This document shows, one piece after another, positions 51,544 to 60,303 of a stretch of 64,000 nt of DNA (position 1 is its first letter; each line of letters opens with the position of its first letter). The notes below the pieces were generated by a model, which saw only the letters and a list, made by a program, of their open reading frames with translations, was not told the origin of the DNA and ran no database searches. The stretch comes from Hungatella hathewayi (GTDB lineage: Bacteria; Bacillota; Clostridia; Lachnospirales; Lachnospiraceae). The position numbers were made by a program, and so were the translations under genes. The DNA is taken from contig CP102274.1 of NCBI GenBank assembly GCA_025149285.1, forward strand, positions 4,862,001-4,926,000, given 5' to 3'.

Positions 51544-52322
51544 CCCGTGAACTTCCTTTCCAGATATTTGATGATCTTTTCACTTGTAATTCCAATGATA
51601 CCGATGATGATAATATAAAGAAGCATCGGCGGAACATCGAAGCTGTTGTTCAAAGAACGAATTCTCATACCAAGACCTGCCACGGCACCTGTCGACTCAG
51701 CCGCAATCAGTGTTGTGAGGGCGACAGATACGCCCAGACGGACTGCTGTGATGATAAACGGAGTCGTTGCCGGGAAAATAACCTTTACAAAGATATCTCT
51801 GTCCTTTGCTCCCAGAACCCGCGCGGCCTTGATCAGTGTCTCATCCACGTTGCGGACGCCCTGATAAATCGTGACGCACATAATTAAGAAAGTAGCCATC
51901 CAGATAACGATAACCTGCGGCTTTCTGCCGACGCCTGCAGCGATAACAACAAGCGGTACGTATGCCAGAGGCGGAATATTACGAATGAACTGAATCCACG
52001 GTTCCACGATGTAGCGTACCGGACGGTACCATGCCATCAGAAACGCGATCGGCACTGCCGTAACAAAGCCAAGGATAAATCCCAGAATAACAGAAATCAT
52101 ACTGCTGGAGAAGTCATTCCACAAAACGCCCCTCTCAATCATGGTTTTCAGTGATTTGACAACCTCCGGCAGAAACGGAAAGCTTCTTGCGGTGGATGGA
52201 TTGACCGACAGCCAGAACCAGAGCGCGATGGCAACCATAAACGATATAAGCAGCCAGCCCCAGTTTGGTATTGCGGCAACGATGTCCTTCTTCTTTTTGT
52301 TTTCAGAATTACCAAAAGACAT
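51519..52322 (-). CDS. ABC transporter permease, SsuC/TauC type
   Basis: About 267 residues from ATG 52322 (MSFGNSENKKKKDIVAAIP), with AAAGGGG upstream. Six helices and the coupling loop VDETLIKAARVLGAKDRDIFVKVIFPATTPFI typical of SsuC. It is the first gene of the operon that runs on through ATPase, binding protein, NagB-like and aldolase genes. Confidence 0.9.
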   Translation of the reverse strand: MSFGNSENKKKKDIVAAIPNWGWLLISFMVAIALWFWLSVNPSTARSFPFLPEVVKSLKTMIERGVLWNDFSSSMISVILGFILGFVTAVPIAFLMAWYRPVRYIVEPWIQFIRNIPPLAYVPLVVIAAGVGRKPQVIVIWMATFLIMCVTIYQGVRNVDETLIKAARVLGAKDRDIFVKVIFPATTPFIITAVRLGVSVALTTLIAAESTGAVAGLGMRIRSLNNSFDVPPMLLYIIIIGIIGITSEKIIKYLERKFTGWQETREI

Positions 52323-52380
52323 TTTGTAAATCCCCTTTCTTTGTGATTTTCCCCAATACACATATCTTTTTTATGTGTAT

Positions 52381-52430
52381 ATTATAACACATTGTATAAA
52401 TTTATCACCTCTTATTTAGTCAAACGTTTG
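52381..52430 (-). promoter_or_regulatory. Promoter and operator of the sulfonate-type ABC / nagB / aldolase operon
   Basis: CAAACGTTTG (52421-52430) is centred 39.5 bp upstream of a perfect -10 TATAAT (52381-52386, minus strand). The -35 position reads GGTGAT, far from consensus, suggesting activation. Confidence 0.7.
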
Positions 52431-52456
52431 CGTAACTGAAAAGATAAAACTTCACG

Positions 52457-52507
52457 CAAACGTTTGACCATTCACCTATGGTATTTTGCCGGTTTTTCGT
52501 GTATACT
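52457..52507 (+). promoter_or_regulatory. Promoter and operator of the divergent lacI-epimerase operon
   Basis: CAAACGTTTG (52457-52466) is centred 40.5 bp upstream of TATACT (52502-52507, plus strand). The -35 position reads TGGTAT. The two operators of the divergent pair are 36 bp apart centre to centre. Confidence 0.7.
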
Positions 52508-52564
52508 TATGATAAACTGGCATTTATAATAAGGATGCGAAACACAAGGAAAGGGGGCTGGTTT

Positions 52565-53629
52565 ATGACACTCAAAGAAATCGCCAGAGAAGCCGGCGTA
52601 TCCATCTCCACGGTTTCCCGGGTTATCAATAAAAACAGCACAAATGCCGCCAGCAAAGAGGTGCAGGACCGCATCTGGGAGATTGTACGGCGCACGGGAT
52701 ATACCCCCAACAGCACGGCCCGCGATTTGAAGATGGGGGGCTCCGAATCCCCGGAACCGCTCTCCCGCTCGATTGCGTGCCTGTTTGCCCGGACCGAAGA
52801 TTCCAAGTCCGATCTCTTTTTTTCCACGCTGGCACGCAGTATCGAGCAGGAGGCATTTAAGCATAACTATGTGCTCAAATACTCTTTTACAGCGATTGAC
52901 ATTCATCACCCCAACACCTTTCGTCTCATTACGGACAACCATGTAGACGGTGTGGTCGTGCTGGGACGGTGTGACAAGCAGACTCTGAGCTTTTTAAAAA
53001 AATACTTTAACTGCGTTGCCTACACCGGTCTTAATATTCTGGATGCCAAATACGATCAGGTCATCAGCGACGGATACCAGGCCTCTCTGACCGCTGTGAA
53101 TCACCTGATGGGCCTCGGACACACCAGAATCGGATATATTGGTGAGACTCAGGACGAGGACCGCTACACCGGATACTGCACCGCCTTAAATACAGGAGGG
53201 ATTGCATTAAAAAAAGAATACGTGGCAAACGTCCCCCTGTCCTCAGAAGGCGGCTACCGCGGCGCCAGGCAGCTGATCGACCGCGGCGTGGACGTGTCTG
53301 CGCTCTTCTGCAGTAATGATGTGACGGCCATTGGAGCCATGAGGGCCATACAGGAAACCGGCTGCCGGATTCCGGAGGATGTATCCATCATCAGCATTGA
53401 TGATATCGATACGGCCCAGTACCTGTCCCCCATGCTGACCACCATTCACATGCCGGTGGAGGAGATGGGACAGATGACTGCGAAGATCCTGATTGACCGT
53501 ATCGAGGGCGGCCACCGCCTTCCTATCCGCATGAATCTGCCGTATTATCTTGCCAGCCGTGAAAGCTGCTGTCAGTACCATCCTTCCAGGAACCTGACAG
53601 CGTCAAGAGACACCACCAATAAGAAATAA
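52565..53629 (+). CDS. LacI-family regulator of the CAAACGTTTG regulon
   Basis: About 354 residues from ATG 52565 (MTLKEIAREAGVSISTVSRV), with AAAGGGGG upstream; the frame is open from 52478 but without ribosome site. The N-terminal HTH and hinge (YTPNSTARDL) are followed by a sensor domain (GVVVLGRCDKQTL, GHTRIGYIGETQDEDR, SALFCSNDVTAIGAMRAI, VSIISIDDIDTAQYLSPMLTTIHMP). It is flanked by two copies of the palindrome, which also occur at the nik-lar and pfk-larA operons. The geometry suggests an activator. It is co-transcribed with the epimerase gene 33 bp downstream. Confidence 0.88.
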   Translation: MTLKEIAREAGVSISTVSRVINKNSTNAASKEVQDRIWEIVRRTGYTPNSTARDLKMGGSESPEPLSRSIACLFARTEDSKSDLFFSTLARSIEQEAFKHNYVLKYSFTAIDIHHPNTFRLITDNHVDGVVVLGRCDKQTLSFLKKYFNCVAYTGLNILDAKYDQVISDGYQASLTAVNHLMGLGHTRIGYIGETQDEDRYTGYCTALNTGGIALKKEYVANVPLSSEGGYRGARQLIDRGVDVSALFCSNDVTAIGAMRAIQETGCRIPEDVSIISIDDIDTAQYLSPMLTTIHMPVEEMGQMTAKILIDRIEGGHRLPIRMNLPYYLASRESCCQYHPSRNLTASRDTTNKK

Positions 53630-53662
53630 TGAATAATATATCGAAGAAAAGAGGTAAATCTT

Positions 53663-54544
53663 ATGCTTGTAACGATCTTTGATTCCAACGGATCCGCTGT
53701 CATCGACAGCATTGGCGCCCAGTTAATCTCCTATAAGGACAGCACTGGAAAAGAAACCATCTGGCAGAGGGATCCGAAATTCTGGAACCGCTGCTCCCCG
53801 CTTTTGTTCCCCATCGTAGGCAACTGCCGGAACAACAAAACCATCATTGAGGGAAAGACTTACTGTATCGAAAAACACGGCTTCTGCCGTGACGTGGATT
53901 TTCAGGTTACCAGGCAGTCCGATACTGCGGTTACATTTGAAATTCACGATACGGAAGAGACGAAGGCCGTTTATCCTTACTCCTTTTCCCTCTCCTTAAC
54001 TTATGTCATGGAAAACGGCATGCTTTCCATGGAATACCGCGTTGCCAACACGGATGACAGAACCATATACTACTGCATCGGTGCCCACCCCGGATTTAAC
54101 TGTCCGATGGAGGAAGGTGCCTCCTTCAACGATTATGAGCTCGTATTTGAAGAGGACGAAACCGTATCCAGCATGGTCTACGATCTGGAGAATCTGCAGT
54201 TCGACCCGTCCCACAGAATTCCCCGTCTGGACCACAGCCGCAGGCTGCCGCTTACGAGGGAGATGTTCAAGGACGACGCCGTATATTTTGACGACTTGAA
54301 ATCCAGGAAAGTATCCATAATCCATAAAGATTCCGGTCATGGGATTGAAGTCGGATTCCCAGGTTTCGATACGGTTGCATTCTGGACGCCTTACCCGGCA
54401 GAAGCCCCGTTCCTGTGTGTTGAACCGTGGAACGGTTCCGGTGTCTATGCCACAGAAGACGACGAATTCGTACATAAAAACCATGTTCAGAAGCTGGAAG
54501 CCGGAAAGAGCAAAACTTACGGCCTTACCATACGAATGATCTGA
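53663..54544 (+). CDS. Aldose 1-epimerase family protein
   Basis: A 293-residue galactose-mutarotase-like beta-sandwich. Typical blocks: WQRDPKFWNRCSPLLFPIVG, KHGFCRDVDFQV (His), YYCIGAHPGFNCPM (His) and FLCVEPWNGSGVY (Glu base). This LacX-like branch acts on hexose anomers or hexose-6-phosphates. Co-transcribed with the lacI gene, it belongs to the CAAACGTTTG regulon. AGAGGTAAATCTT precedes the ATG. Confidence 0.85.
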   Translation: MLVTIFDSNGSAVIDSIGAQLISYKDSTGKETIWQRDPKFWNRCSPLLFPIVGNCRNNKTIIEGKTYCIEKHGFCRDVDFQVTRQSDTAVTFEIHDTEETKAVYPYSFSLSLTYVMENGMLSMEYRVANTDDRTIYYCIGAHPGFNCPMEEGASFNDYELVFEEDETVSSMVYDLENLQFDPSHRIPRLDHSRRLPLTREMFKDDAVYFDDLKSRKVSIIHKDSGHGIEVGFPGFDTVAFWTPYPAEAPFLCVEPWNGSGVYATEDDEFVHKNHVQKLEAGKSKTYGLTIRMI

Positions 54545-54577
54545 TTCAAATAATTCCGATTGCCCCAACAAATACAG

Positions 54578-54644
54578 AAAACCGGAATCATCTGGAAGAT
54601 ACAGCTTAACTCTTTCGCTGTCTCCTCCGGCTGATCCCGGTTTT
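54578..54644. terminator. Bidirectional terminator between converging genes
   Basis: AAAACCGGAATCA (from 54578) pairs with TGATCCCGGTTTT (ends 54644) with one mismatch; an inner stem lies between. It separates the plus-strand epimerase gene from the minus-strand LytTR gene. Confidence 0.75.
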
Positions 54645-54657
54645 CATTTATTTTCTA

Positions 54658-55278
54658 TCATACGACACTGAAATTTTCCTGGGCAAACTTCCGGTACTTT
54701 TCCATAAATAATTTTCTGCGGCTGCTGCTGATATACAGCTTCTCGCCGTTTGCCATATGAATTTCATCCCCCTCCATACTGCGTATCTGCAGCATATTAA
54801 TCAGATTATACTGATTAATGCGTACAAAATGGTAACTGGAAAGCCGCTGTTCTTCAACATCGAGCCTGGCCTTTACCCTTATCTTTTTCTTACCCAGCAC
54901 TAAACTGGTCTTTCTGTCATAGGATTCCAGAAAACAGATATCATCCATGTTGTAAACCATAGGCTGTCCGTTAAATACGGCCGTATACTTTGCACGGGCC
55001 AGTTTTTTCCATTGATCTTTTCTTCCGCAGATATAAATAATTAAACTGTCCTTTTCCTTCTGCTTCAGCTGCTTAAATTTGCACTCCTTTGCCGTCCAGT
55101 CCTCATCTGCGTAGACAATGATGGCATGATAATTTTTTTCCTCCACGGCACTTAACAAGTCAGCCGGGGATAAGAAATAGTCTTCGTTTATCAGAACCCC
55201 TCTTCTTTTCCATTTTTCAAAATATGCTCTTGCATTATCCAGCTGTGACGTATTGTCTGCGTACACCGCTATCTTCAT
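54658..55278 (-). CDS. LytTR-type DNA-binding response regulator-like protein
   Basis: A 206-residue protein. Residues about 115-200 match a LytTR domain (VEEQRLSSYHFVRINQYNLINMLQIRSM, ANGEKLYISSSRRKLFMEKYRKF). The N-terminal 80 residues resemble a degenerate receiver fold (MKIAVYADN, HAIIVYADEDW) but the usual acidic pocket and phospho-Asp are unclear. No histidine kinase lies nearby. Target genes unknown. Confidence 0.78.
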   Translation of the reverse strand: MKIAVYADNTSQLDNARAYFEKWKRRGVLINEDYFLSPADLLSAVEEKNYHAIIVYADEDWTAKECKFKQLKQKEKDSLIIYICGRKDQWKKLARAKYTAVFNGQPMVYNMDDICFLESYDRKTSLVLGKKKIRVKARLDVEEQRLSSYHFVRINQYNLINMLQIRSMEGDEIHMANGEKLYISSSRRKLFMEKYRKFAQENFSVV

Positions 55279-55447
55279 GCACGCTACCTCCGTAATTTCC
55301 TGATATCATATAATTTTGAGATCTCATATTATATAACGTTATTTTCTTAAGCCTGTGACGTCCGCAGCAGAATATTCTATATACTGCGCATAAATATAAC
55401 AAAACTCCTCAAACTAATATCAGTCACGTTTGCGAAAGGAGATATCT

Positions 55448-55630
55448 ATGGAAAAAGATAAAAACACAGTCAGCCAGCCCGATGATTTTGATGTTGATAT
55501 CCAGGCGTGTTCTACCATGGACTGCACCGGTCTCATCCCTGCCCTGCCGGAAACAGAGGCGGAAAAAGAAGCTTATGAGGACTTATATCCTTACATCACG
55601 CATGCGAAGAACTGCGCGGATGACAAATAA
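55448..55630 (+). CDS. Small conserved-looking acidic protein (60 residues)
   Basis: ATG 55448 follows AAAGGAG closely. The protein contains ACSTMDCTGLIPALPETEAE and ends with YITHAKNCADDK. The DCTGLIP motif recalls small proteins of unknown function in Lachnospiraceae (memory only). It has no membrane helix or signal and three cysteines. It stands alone, with a strong terminator behind it. Confidence 0.6.
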   Translation: MEKDKNTVSQPDDFDVDIQACSTMDCTGLIPALPETEAEKEAYEDLYPYITHAKNCADDK

Positions 55631-55645
55631 AGATCCGGAATCACG

Positions 55646-55686
55646 AAATCCCCCGAAAGGCGTTCCGCGCACTTTTCGGGGGATTT
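55646..55686. terminator. Terminator between the small protein and SDR genes
   Basis: AAATCCCCCGAAA (55646-55658) pairs perfectly with TTTCGGGGGATTT (55674-55686). It can serve both converging genes. Confidence 0.85.
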
Positions 55687-55714
55687 GATTCTTCTGTCCT
55701 GTACAAAATGGTTT

Positions 55715-56563
55715 TTATACTCCTGAATAAGCGGAGAATCCGCCGTCAACCGGAATAACCACACCTGTAATAAAGCCCGCAGCCTCATTATTTAACAAAA
55801 ACAGCAGTGTTCCGTTTAACTCTTCCGCCTCGCCGAACCGTCCCATCGGAGTTGCCGCCAGGATCTTGGCTGTTCTGGCTGTAGGCGTTCCGTCATCGTT
55901 AAACAGAAGCTTCTCATTCTGTTTCGTCACGAAGAAGCCCGGAGCCATGGCGTTTACACGGATGCCCACCCTGGAGAAATGAACAGCCAGCCACTGGGTA
56001 AAGTTGCTCACAGCCGCCTTTGCACCGCTGTAGGCCGGGATCTTTGTCAGTGGGGTAAATGCGTTCATGGAGGAAACGTTTAAGATGTTGCAGCCTTCTC
56101 TGCCGATCATATCTTTTGCAAAAATCTGTGTCGGAAGCAGGGTTCCTAAGAAGTTTAAGTTAAACACAAATTCCACACCCTTCGGATCCAGGTCGAAGAA
56201 GGAGATGGTATCTGCCTCGATGTCACCCATCTCGAAATACTCCTTCGTTGTCTGTGCCTTCGGATTGTTGCCGCCTGCACCGTTTACCAGTATGTCACAC
56301 GGTCCCAGCTCAGCCAGTACCCTTGCGTGAACCTCTTCCAGGCTCTCGCGTTCCAGAACATTTGCCTTATAAGCCTTTGCCGTATGGCCTGCTGCCACGA
56401 TGTCGTCCGCAACCTTACCGGCAGCCTCTTCATTTAAGTCGAGAACCGCAACCTTTGCGCCTGCCAAAGCCAGAGTCTTTGCAAACATGCCGCATAATAC
56501 TCCGCCCGCTCCTGTCACCACTGCAACTTTTCCTGTTAAATCCGTTCCGAATGATAATCCCAT
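55715..56563 (-). CDS. SDR-family oxidoreductase, probable D-fructuronate (mannonate) reductase
   Basis: A 282-residue short-chain dehydrogenase. NAD motif VVTGAGGVLCG, NGAGG, catalytic Ser in NVSSMNAF, Tyr/Lys in PAYSGAKAA, and C-terminal VDGGFSAYSGV. It lies 33 nt downstream of uxuA; in Firmicutes an SDR in this position reduces D-fructuronate to D-mannonate. Confidence 0.86.
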   Translation of the reverse strand: MGLSFGTDLTGKVAVVTGAGGVLCGMFAKTLALAGAKVAVLDLNEEAAGKVADDIVAAGHTAKAYKANVLERESLEEVHARVLAELGPCDILVNGAGGNNPKAQTTKEYFEMGDIEADTISFFDLDPKGVEFVFNLNFLGTLLPTQIFAKDMIGREGCNILNVSSMNAFTPLTKIPAYSGAKAAVSNFTQWLAVHFSRVGIRVNAMAPGFFVTKQNEKLLFNDDGTPTARTAKILAATPMGRFGEAEELNGTLLFLLNNEAAGFITGVVIPVDGGFSAYSGV

Positions 56564-56596
56564 AAGTCATTTCCCTCTTTCTTTTTATTCTTAATT

Positions 56597-57652
56597 TTAT
56601 TTGCTCATCTTCTCAATTGCTTCCCACAGTCCGTTTAAATACGTAGCACCCAGCGCTCTGTCATACAGACCGTAGCCTGCGCGTCCCGTCTCTCCCCAGA
56701 TCATCCGTCCGTGATCCGGGCGCATATATCCGTCGAAGCCATTGTCATAAAGCGCCTTTAATATGGCAAACATATCAAGGGAACCACAACTTGACAAGTG
56801 TGCTCTCTCTTCAAAGCCTTTATTATCTTCCAGAACCGCCACGTTCCTCGCATGTACAAAATGGATTCTTCCCATAGCCGCGTATTTGGCTGCCATCTTC
56901 ACCACATCGTTTTTATTGGAGCAGCCGAGAGAACCGGTACAGAGGGTAATTCCGTTGTGTCTGTCGTCTACAAGCTTTAAGAAACGGTCCAGATTCTCCT
57001 CACACGTAATGATTCTCGGAAGGCCGAAGATGCTCCAGCATGGATCATCCTCATGAATCGCCATGTTTACATCACACTCCGCAGCTACCGGAATGATGGC
57101 TTCCAGGAAGTATTTTAAGTGATTCCATAAGTCATCCTCAGACATGGCGTTGTACTCGGATACCACCTGTTTCAGTCCGTCTCTCGTATAACTGGAATCC
57201 CAGCCCGGAAGCGTTAAATCGCTGTCACTCTCAAGAGGATTGACCTTGTCTACCTGATCCTGATAATATACAAGCGAGGTGGAACCGTCAGCCAGTTCAT
57301 GGTCCAGCTGTGTTCTTGTCCAGTCGAATACCGGCATGAAATTGTAACAGATGCATTTGATGCCCGCTTCTGCAACGCGGCGGATATTTTCACAGTAATT
57401 GGCGATATACTGGTCTCTCGATGGCTTTCCCAGCTTGATGTCCTCGTGAACCGGAATGCTCTCGATTACCTCGAAGGCCAGCCCGGCGTCCTCAGTTTCC
57501 TTTTTCAGCTTCGCAATGCTCTCCCGGCTCCATACTTCTCCGACCGGGACGTCATACACAGCCGTCACGATGGAATGCATGCCCGGAATCTGTCGGATCT
57601 GCTTAAGCGTTACCTTGTCATCGTCTCCATACCATCTGAATGATAATTTCAT
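56597..57652 (-). CDS. uxuA: Mannonate dehydratase
   Basis: A 351-residue enzyme that dehydrates D-mannonate to 2-keto-3-deoxy-gluconate in hexuronate breakdown. Family sequence is clear: MKLSFRWYG, HSIVTAVYDVPVGEVW, CYNFMPVFDWTRT, MAIHEDDPCWSIFGLPRI, CTGSLGCSNKND, HFVHARNV and MRPDHGRMIWGE. AAGGAGG precedes the ATG. The promoter region has TATACT but no -35, fitting control by the divergent AraC protein. Confidence 0.95.
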   Translation of the reverse strand: MKLSFRWYGDDDKVTLKQIRQIPGMHSIVTAVYDVPVGEVWSRESIAKLKKETEDAGLAFEVIESIPVHEDIKLGKPSRDQYIANYCENIRRVAEAGIKCICYNFMPVFDWTRTQLDHELADGSTSLVYYQDQVDKVNPLESDSDLTLPGWDSSYTRDGLKQVVSEYNAMSEDDLWNHLKYFLEAIIPVAAECDVNMAIHEDDPCWSIFGLPRIITCEENLDRFLKLVDDRHNGITLCTGSLGCSNKNDVVKMAAKYAAMGRIHFVHARNVAVLEDNKGFEERAHLSSCGSLDMFAILKALYDNGFDGYMRPDHGRMIWGETGRAGYGLYDRALGATYLNGLWEAIEKMSK

Positions 57653-57772
57653 GATAAACCTCCTTGGGATTAAAAAAATGGTTTCGTTCCCGGCAGCCTG
57701 CCGTTCCTCTGCCTCATGGTCTTAGTATAACAAATTCTGTTTCGAATACCATGGATTTAATTGCCGTTCACA

Positions 57773-57801
57773 TTGCAAAAGTTGCGGTTCTCTATTATAA
57801 T
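57773..57801 (+). promoter_or_regulatory. Promoter of the araC-type gene
   Basis: TTGCAA (57773-57778), 17-nt spacer, TATAAT (57796-57801). It lies about 35 nt before the AraC start. Confidence 0.75.
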
Positions 57802-57835
57802 GGGATATAGCTGAAGCGGCTTTGGAGGTTATGAG

Positions 57836-58714
57836 ATGAAAAAAGAACTGTCTACCGGCTTTAATGCCAGGCAATATATGAATTCAGGAGAATTTGAGGT
57901 ATTTTTTTACAATGATATCGATCTGGATCATGTTGTGGATCACACGCATCCCTATTATGAGATCTATTTTTTCTTAAATGGGGACGTGACCTACGAAGTG
58001 GACGGAAACCGGTATGAGCTGCAGTACGGCGACTATCTGATGATCCCTCCGGAGACGAGGCACCACCCCATCTTTCATTCCACCGGACAGGATTACCGCA
58101 GGTTCGTACTCTGGATCAGCCGCCCCTATTATGACGCGCTGACGGCCAGATCTGAAGATTTCGCCTACAGCTTCCGCCATGTGGCGGAGAAGAAGCAGTA
58201 CCATTTCCGCACGGATTTCATTACATTTCAGGAGCTTCAGGGACGTCTTCTCGACATGATTGAGGAGATGAGAGGAAGCAAACCGTTTCGCGGGACATCC
58301 GCCCACTTGATGGTCTGTTCCTTCCTGCTCCATTTAAACAGGATCACCTACGATTCCCTGCACCAGGTTCCCGCGGTATATGAGAATGTACTCTATTTAA
58401 ATGTCTGCGATTATATCAACAACCATTTGGACGAGGATCTCTCCCTTGACCATCTGGCATCGTTTTTCTATGCCAGCAAATACCATATTTCCCATGTGTT
58501 TAAGGATAATATGGGCATCTCCCTGCATCAGTACATTCTGAAGAAACGTCTCCAGGCAAGCAAAAATGGAATCCTGTCGGGGATTCCATTTAATGAGTTG
58601 TACCATCAATACGGTTTTTCAGATTATACAAGCTTTTACCGGGCGTTTAAAAAGGAGTTCGGTCTCTCACCGAAGGAATTCAGGGAGCAGAGGTCCCTTC
58701 CGGAAGGCTATTGA
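57836..58714 (+). CDS. AraC-family regulator, likely of hexuronate genes
   Basis: A 292-residue protein with an N-terminal cupin (DHTHPYYEIYFFLNGDVTYEV, YGDYLMIPPETRHHP) and two C-terminal helix-turn-helices (DLSLDHLASFFYASKYHISHVFK and IPFNELYHQYGFSDYTSFYRAFKK). TTTGGAGG precedes the ATG. Divergence from uxuA makes the hexuronate operon its likely target. Confidence 0.88.
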   Translation: MKKELSTGFNARQYMNSGEFEVFFYNDIDLDHVVDHTHPYYEIYFFLNGDVTYEVDGNRYELQYGDYLMIPPETRHHPIFHSTGQDYRRFVLWISRPYYDALTARSEDFAYSFRHVAEKKQYHFRTDFITFQELQGRLLDMIEEMRGSKPFRGTSAHLMVCSFLLHLNRITYDSLHQVPAVYENVLYLNVCDYINNHLDEDLSLDHLASFFYASKYHISHVFKDNMGISLHQYILKKRLQASKNGILSGIPFNELYHQYGFSDYTSFYRAFKKEFGLSPKEFREQRSLPEGY

Positions 58715-59133
58715 ACGGCTTTCTCCCACCGGTCCCCGGTCCGCACATACGTCACGCTGCTTCCATCTTTTTGTGTCAGCAGAACAGAGTCTGTCTCCGG
58801 TCCCCAGCTGATGGAAGCTAAATCCTTCACCAGGTACAGATCAGGGCACTGATAGATGGTGCCGCCATTTTCCGCATCCCGGATCGTGAAACCCGCATAG
58901 ACCTTTCCCAGCAGCGTCTTCGTCTCAGAGGTCAGTAAAAGTCCGTTCTGCTCCTCCGCCGTCGTCTCAAATTCTGTCGCCTCGCTGCTGCGGTACGTGT
59001 GGTATTCATCATAGATGTTCATGCCTATGATGACGCCTGCCACCGCCAGAACCGCCATGACCGCCAGTATCACCGGAAGCCGTCTCTTATGAACGGCCCC
59101 ATACGTTTTTACAATCTTTGATTTTTTGTTCAT
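58708..59133 (-). CDS. Membrane-anchored protein of unknown function
   Basis: A 141-residue protein with a basic N-terminus, one helix (LPVILAVMAVLAVAGVIIGM, about residues 19-38) and an extracytoplasmic domain rich in Thr/Glu with GTIYQCPDLYLVKDLASISWG. I do not recognise it. Its start overlaps the azlD stop by 4 nt, and its end overlaps the AraC gene end by 7 bp on the other strand. Confidence 0.65.
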   Translation of the reverse strand: MNKKSKIVKTYGAVHKRRLPVILAVMAVLAVAGVIIGMNIYDEYHTYRSSEATEFETTAEEQNGLLLTSETKTLLGKVYAGFTIRDAENGGTIYQCPDLYLVKDLASISWGPETDSVLLTQKDGSSVTYVRTGDRWEKAVQ

Positions 59134-59465
59134 CGGAACACTCCCTGTACCAGCACCATGTAGATCACGGTCCCCGCCCCGATGCTCAGAAGCGAATTGC
59201 CTTTCCAGATGTGAAGTAACACGATCGCTGCAACTGATAGGATCTCCGGCAGCGCATGCGGCCAGGAAACCAAATTAACGCCTTTTAAACAGTATACCAC
59301 CAAAAGCCCGATTGTAGCATAGGGAAGTGTTGTTCCCAGAAAACTGATGTATTTCGGAGTTTTCTTCCCTGCCGGAAAGAGTATAAAAGGAAGGAATCTC
59401 GTGAGCAGTGTGGCCGCAGCCATCACAACGATTATCACGATTCCCTGTATGGTATGTCCGCTCAT
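59130..59465 (-). CDS. azlD: AzlD-family branched-chain amino acid transport subunit
   Basis: About 111 residues from ATG 59465 (MSGHTIQGIVIIVVMAAAT), with AAAGGAG upstream. Four hydrophobic helices and the family block LLTRFLPFILF are present. With AzlC it forms an exporter of branched-chain amino acids or analogues. The start overlaps the azlC stop. Confidence 0.88.
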   Translation of the reverse strand: MSGHTIQGIVIIVVMAAATLLTRFLPFILFPAGKKTPKYISFLGTTLPYATIGLLVVYCLKGVNLVSWPHALPEILSVAAIVLLHIWKGNSLLSIGAGTVIYMVLVQGVFR

Positions 59466-60166
59466 GCCCCGGTCTCCTTTCCATTCTTTTTGTAATCCCA
59501 TGTAATCGCGGCCAGAATCAGAATCATGGCCGGTATGATAAATGCGCTCTGGCCGAATATTACGACACAGAGTGCCGATGCCGCCACTCCGGTCAGCGCG
59601 GCTTTATGACCGTGACCCGACTTCCACTGGTCCACAAATATGACGACAAACAACGCAGTCAGCGCGAAATCCAGTCCTGTGGTGTTAAACGTAATCAGAC
59701 TTCCCAACAGCACTCCGACGACGGTTCCCGCCACCCAGTAGCACTGATCGAGAATGGAGATCCAGAAACAGACCCAGTATCTCGGAATACTCTTCGGCGG
59801 CTCCTCATGGCAGACAATGGAAAATGTCTCATCCGTCAGTGCAAAGATCAGATACGGCTTCAGTCTCCCGGCATCCCGGTACTTGTCCAGCATGGAAAGG
59901 CCGTAAAAAAGATGTCTGGCGTTCAGCATCAGCGACATAAAAAACGCGTACACAGGATTGACCATTGCAGTCAAAAATGTAATTCCCAGATACTGTAAGC
60001 TTCCCGCGTAGACAAACACGCTGATGGCGAGAGCCCACCAGATACCAAAACCGCTGATATTCATTAAGATTCCATAGGCGGCTCCCAGAACCAGATATCC
60101 CGCCATCACCGGCACCGTTCTGGGAAACGCGTATTTCAGTGCTCTTATTCTCTCCTGATTTTCCAT
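59462..60166 (-). CDS. azlC: AzlC-family branched-chain amino acid permease
   Basis: A 234-residue polytopic protein. Family features: AFPRTVPVMAGYLVLGAAYGILM, YAGSLQYLGITFL and LNARHLFYGLSM. It is the large subunit of the AzlCD exporter and first gene of a three-gene operon. Confidence 0.92.
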   Translation of the reverse strand: MENQERIRALKYAFPRTVPVMAGYLVLGAAYGILMNISGFGIWWALAISVFVYAGSLQYLGITFLTAMVNPVYAFFMSLMLNARHLFYGLSMLDKYRDAGRLKPYLIFALTDETFSIVCHEEPPKSIPRYWVCFWISILDQCYWVAGTVVGVLLGSLITFNTTGLDFALTALFVVIFVDQWKSGHGHKAALTGVAASALCVVIFGQSAFIIPAMILILAAITWDYKKNGKETGA

Positions 60167-60211
60167 GTGTCATCACCTGTTCACTTGCTTTTTTTATCTA
60201 TATTGTTTACT

Positions 60212-60240
60212 ATATTAAAGTAGAAAAGTATTTTTGTCAA
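60212..60240 (-). promoter_or_regulatory. Promoter of azlCD
   Basis: On the minus strand TTGACA (60235-60240), 17-nt spacer, TAATAT (60212-60217), 45 nt before azlC. Confidence 0.75.
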
Positions 60241-60303
60241 ATTTTTTCATTTGAGCCGTACACAGGCTCAAAATGCAGATTATGAAGAAACAGGAGGTTT
60301 GCA

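Noticed and set aside
52472..52942. Minus-strand frames inside the lacI gene
   Set aside because: Shadows of a strongly coding plus-strand regulator gene.
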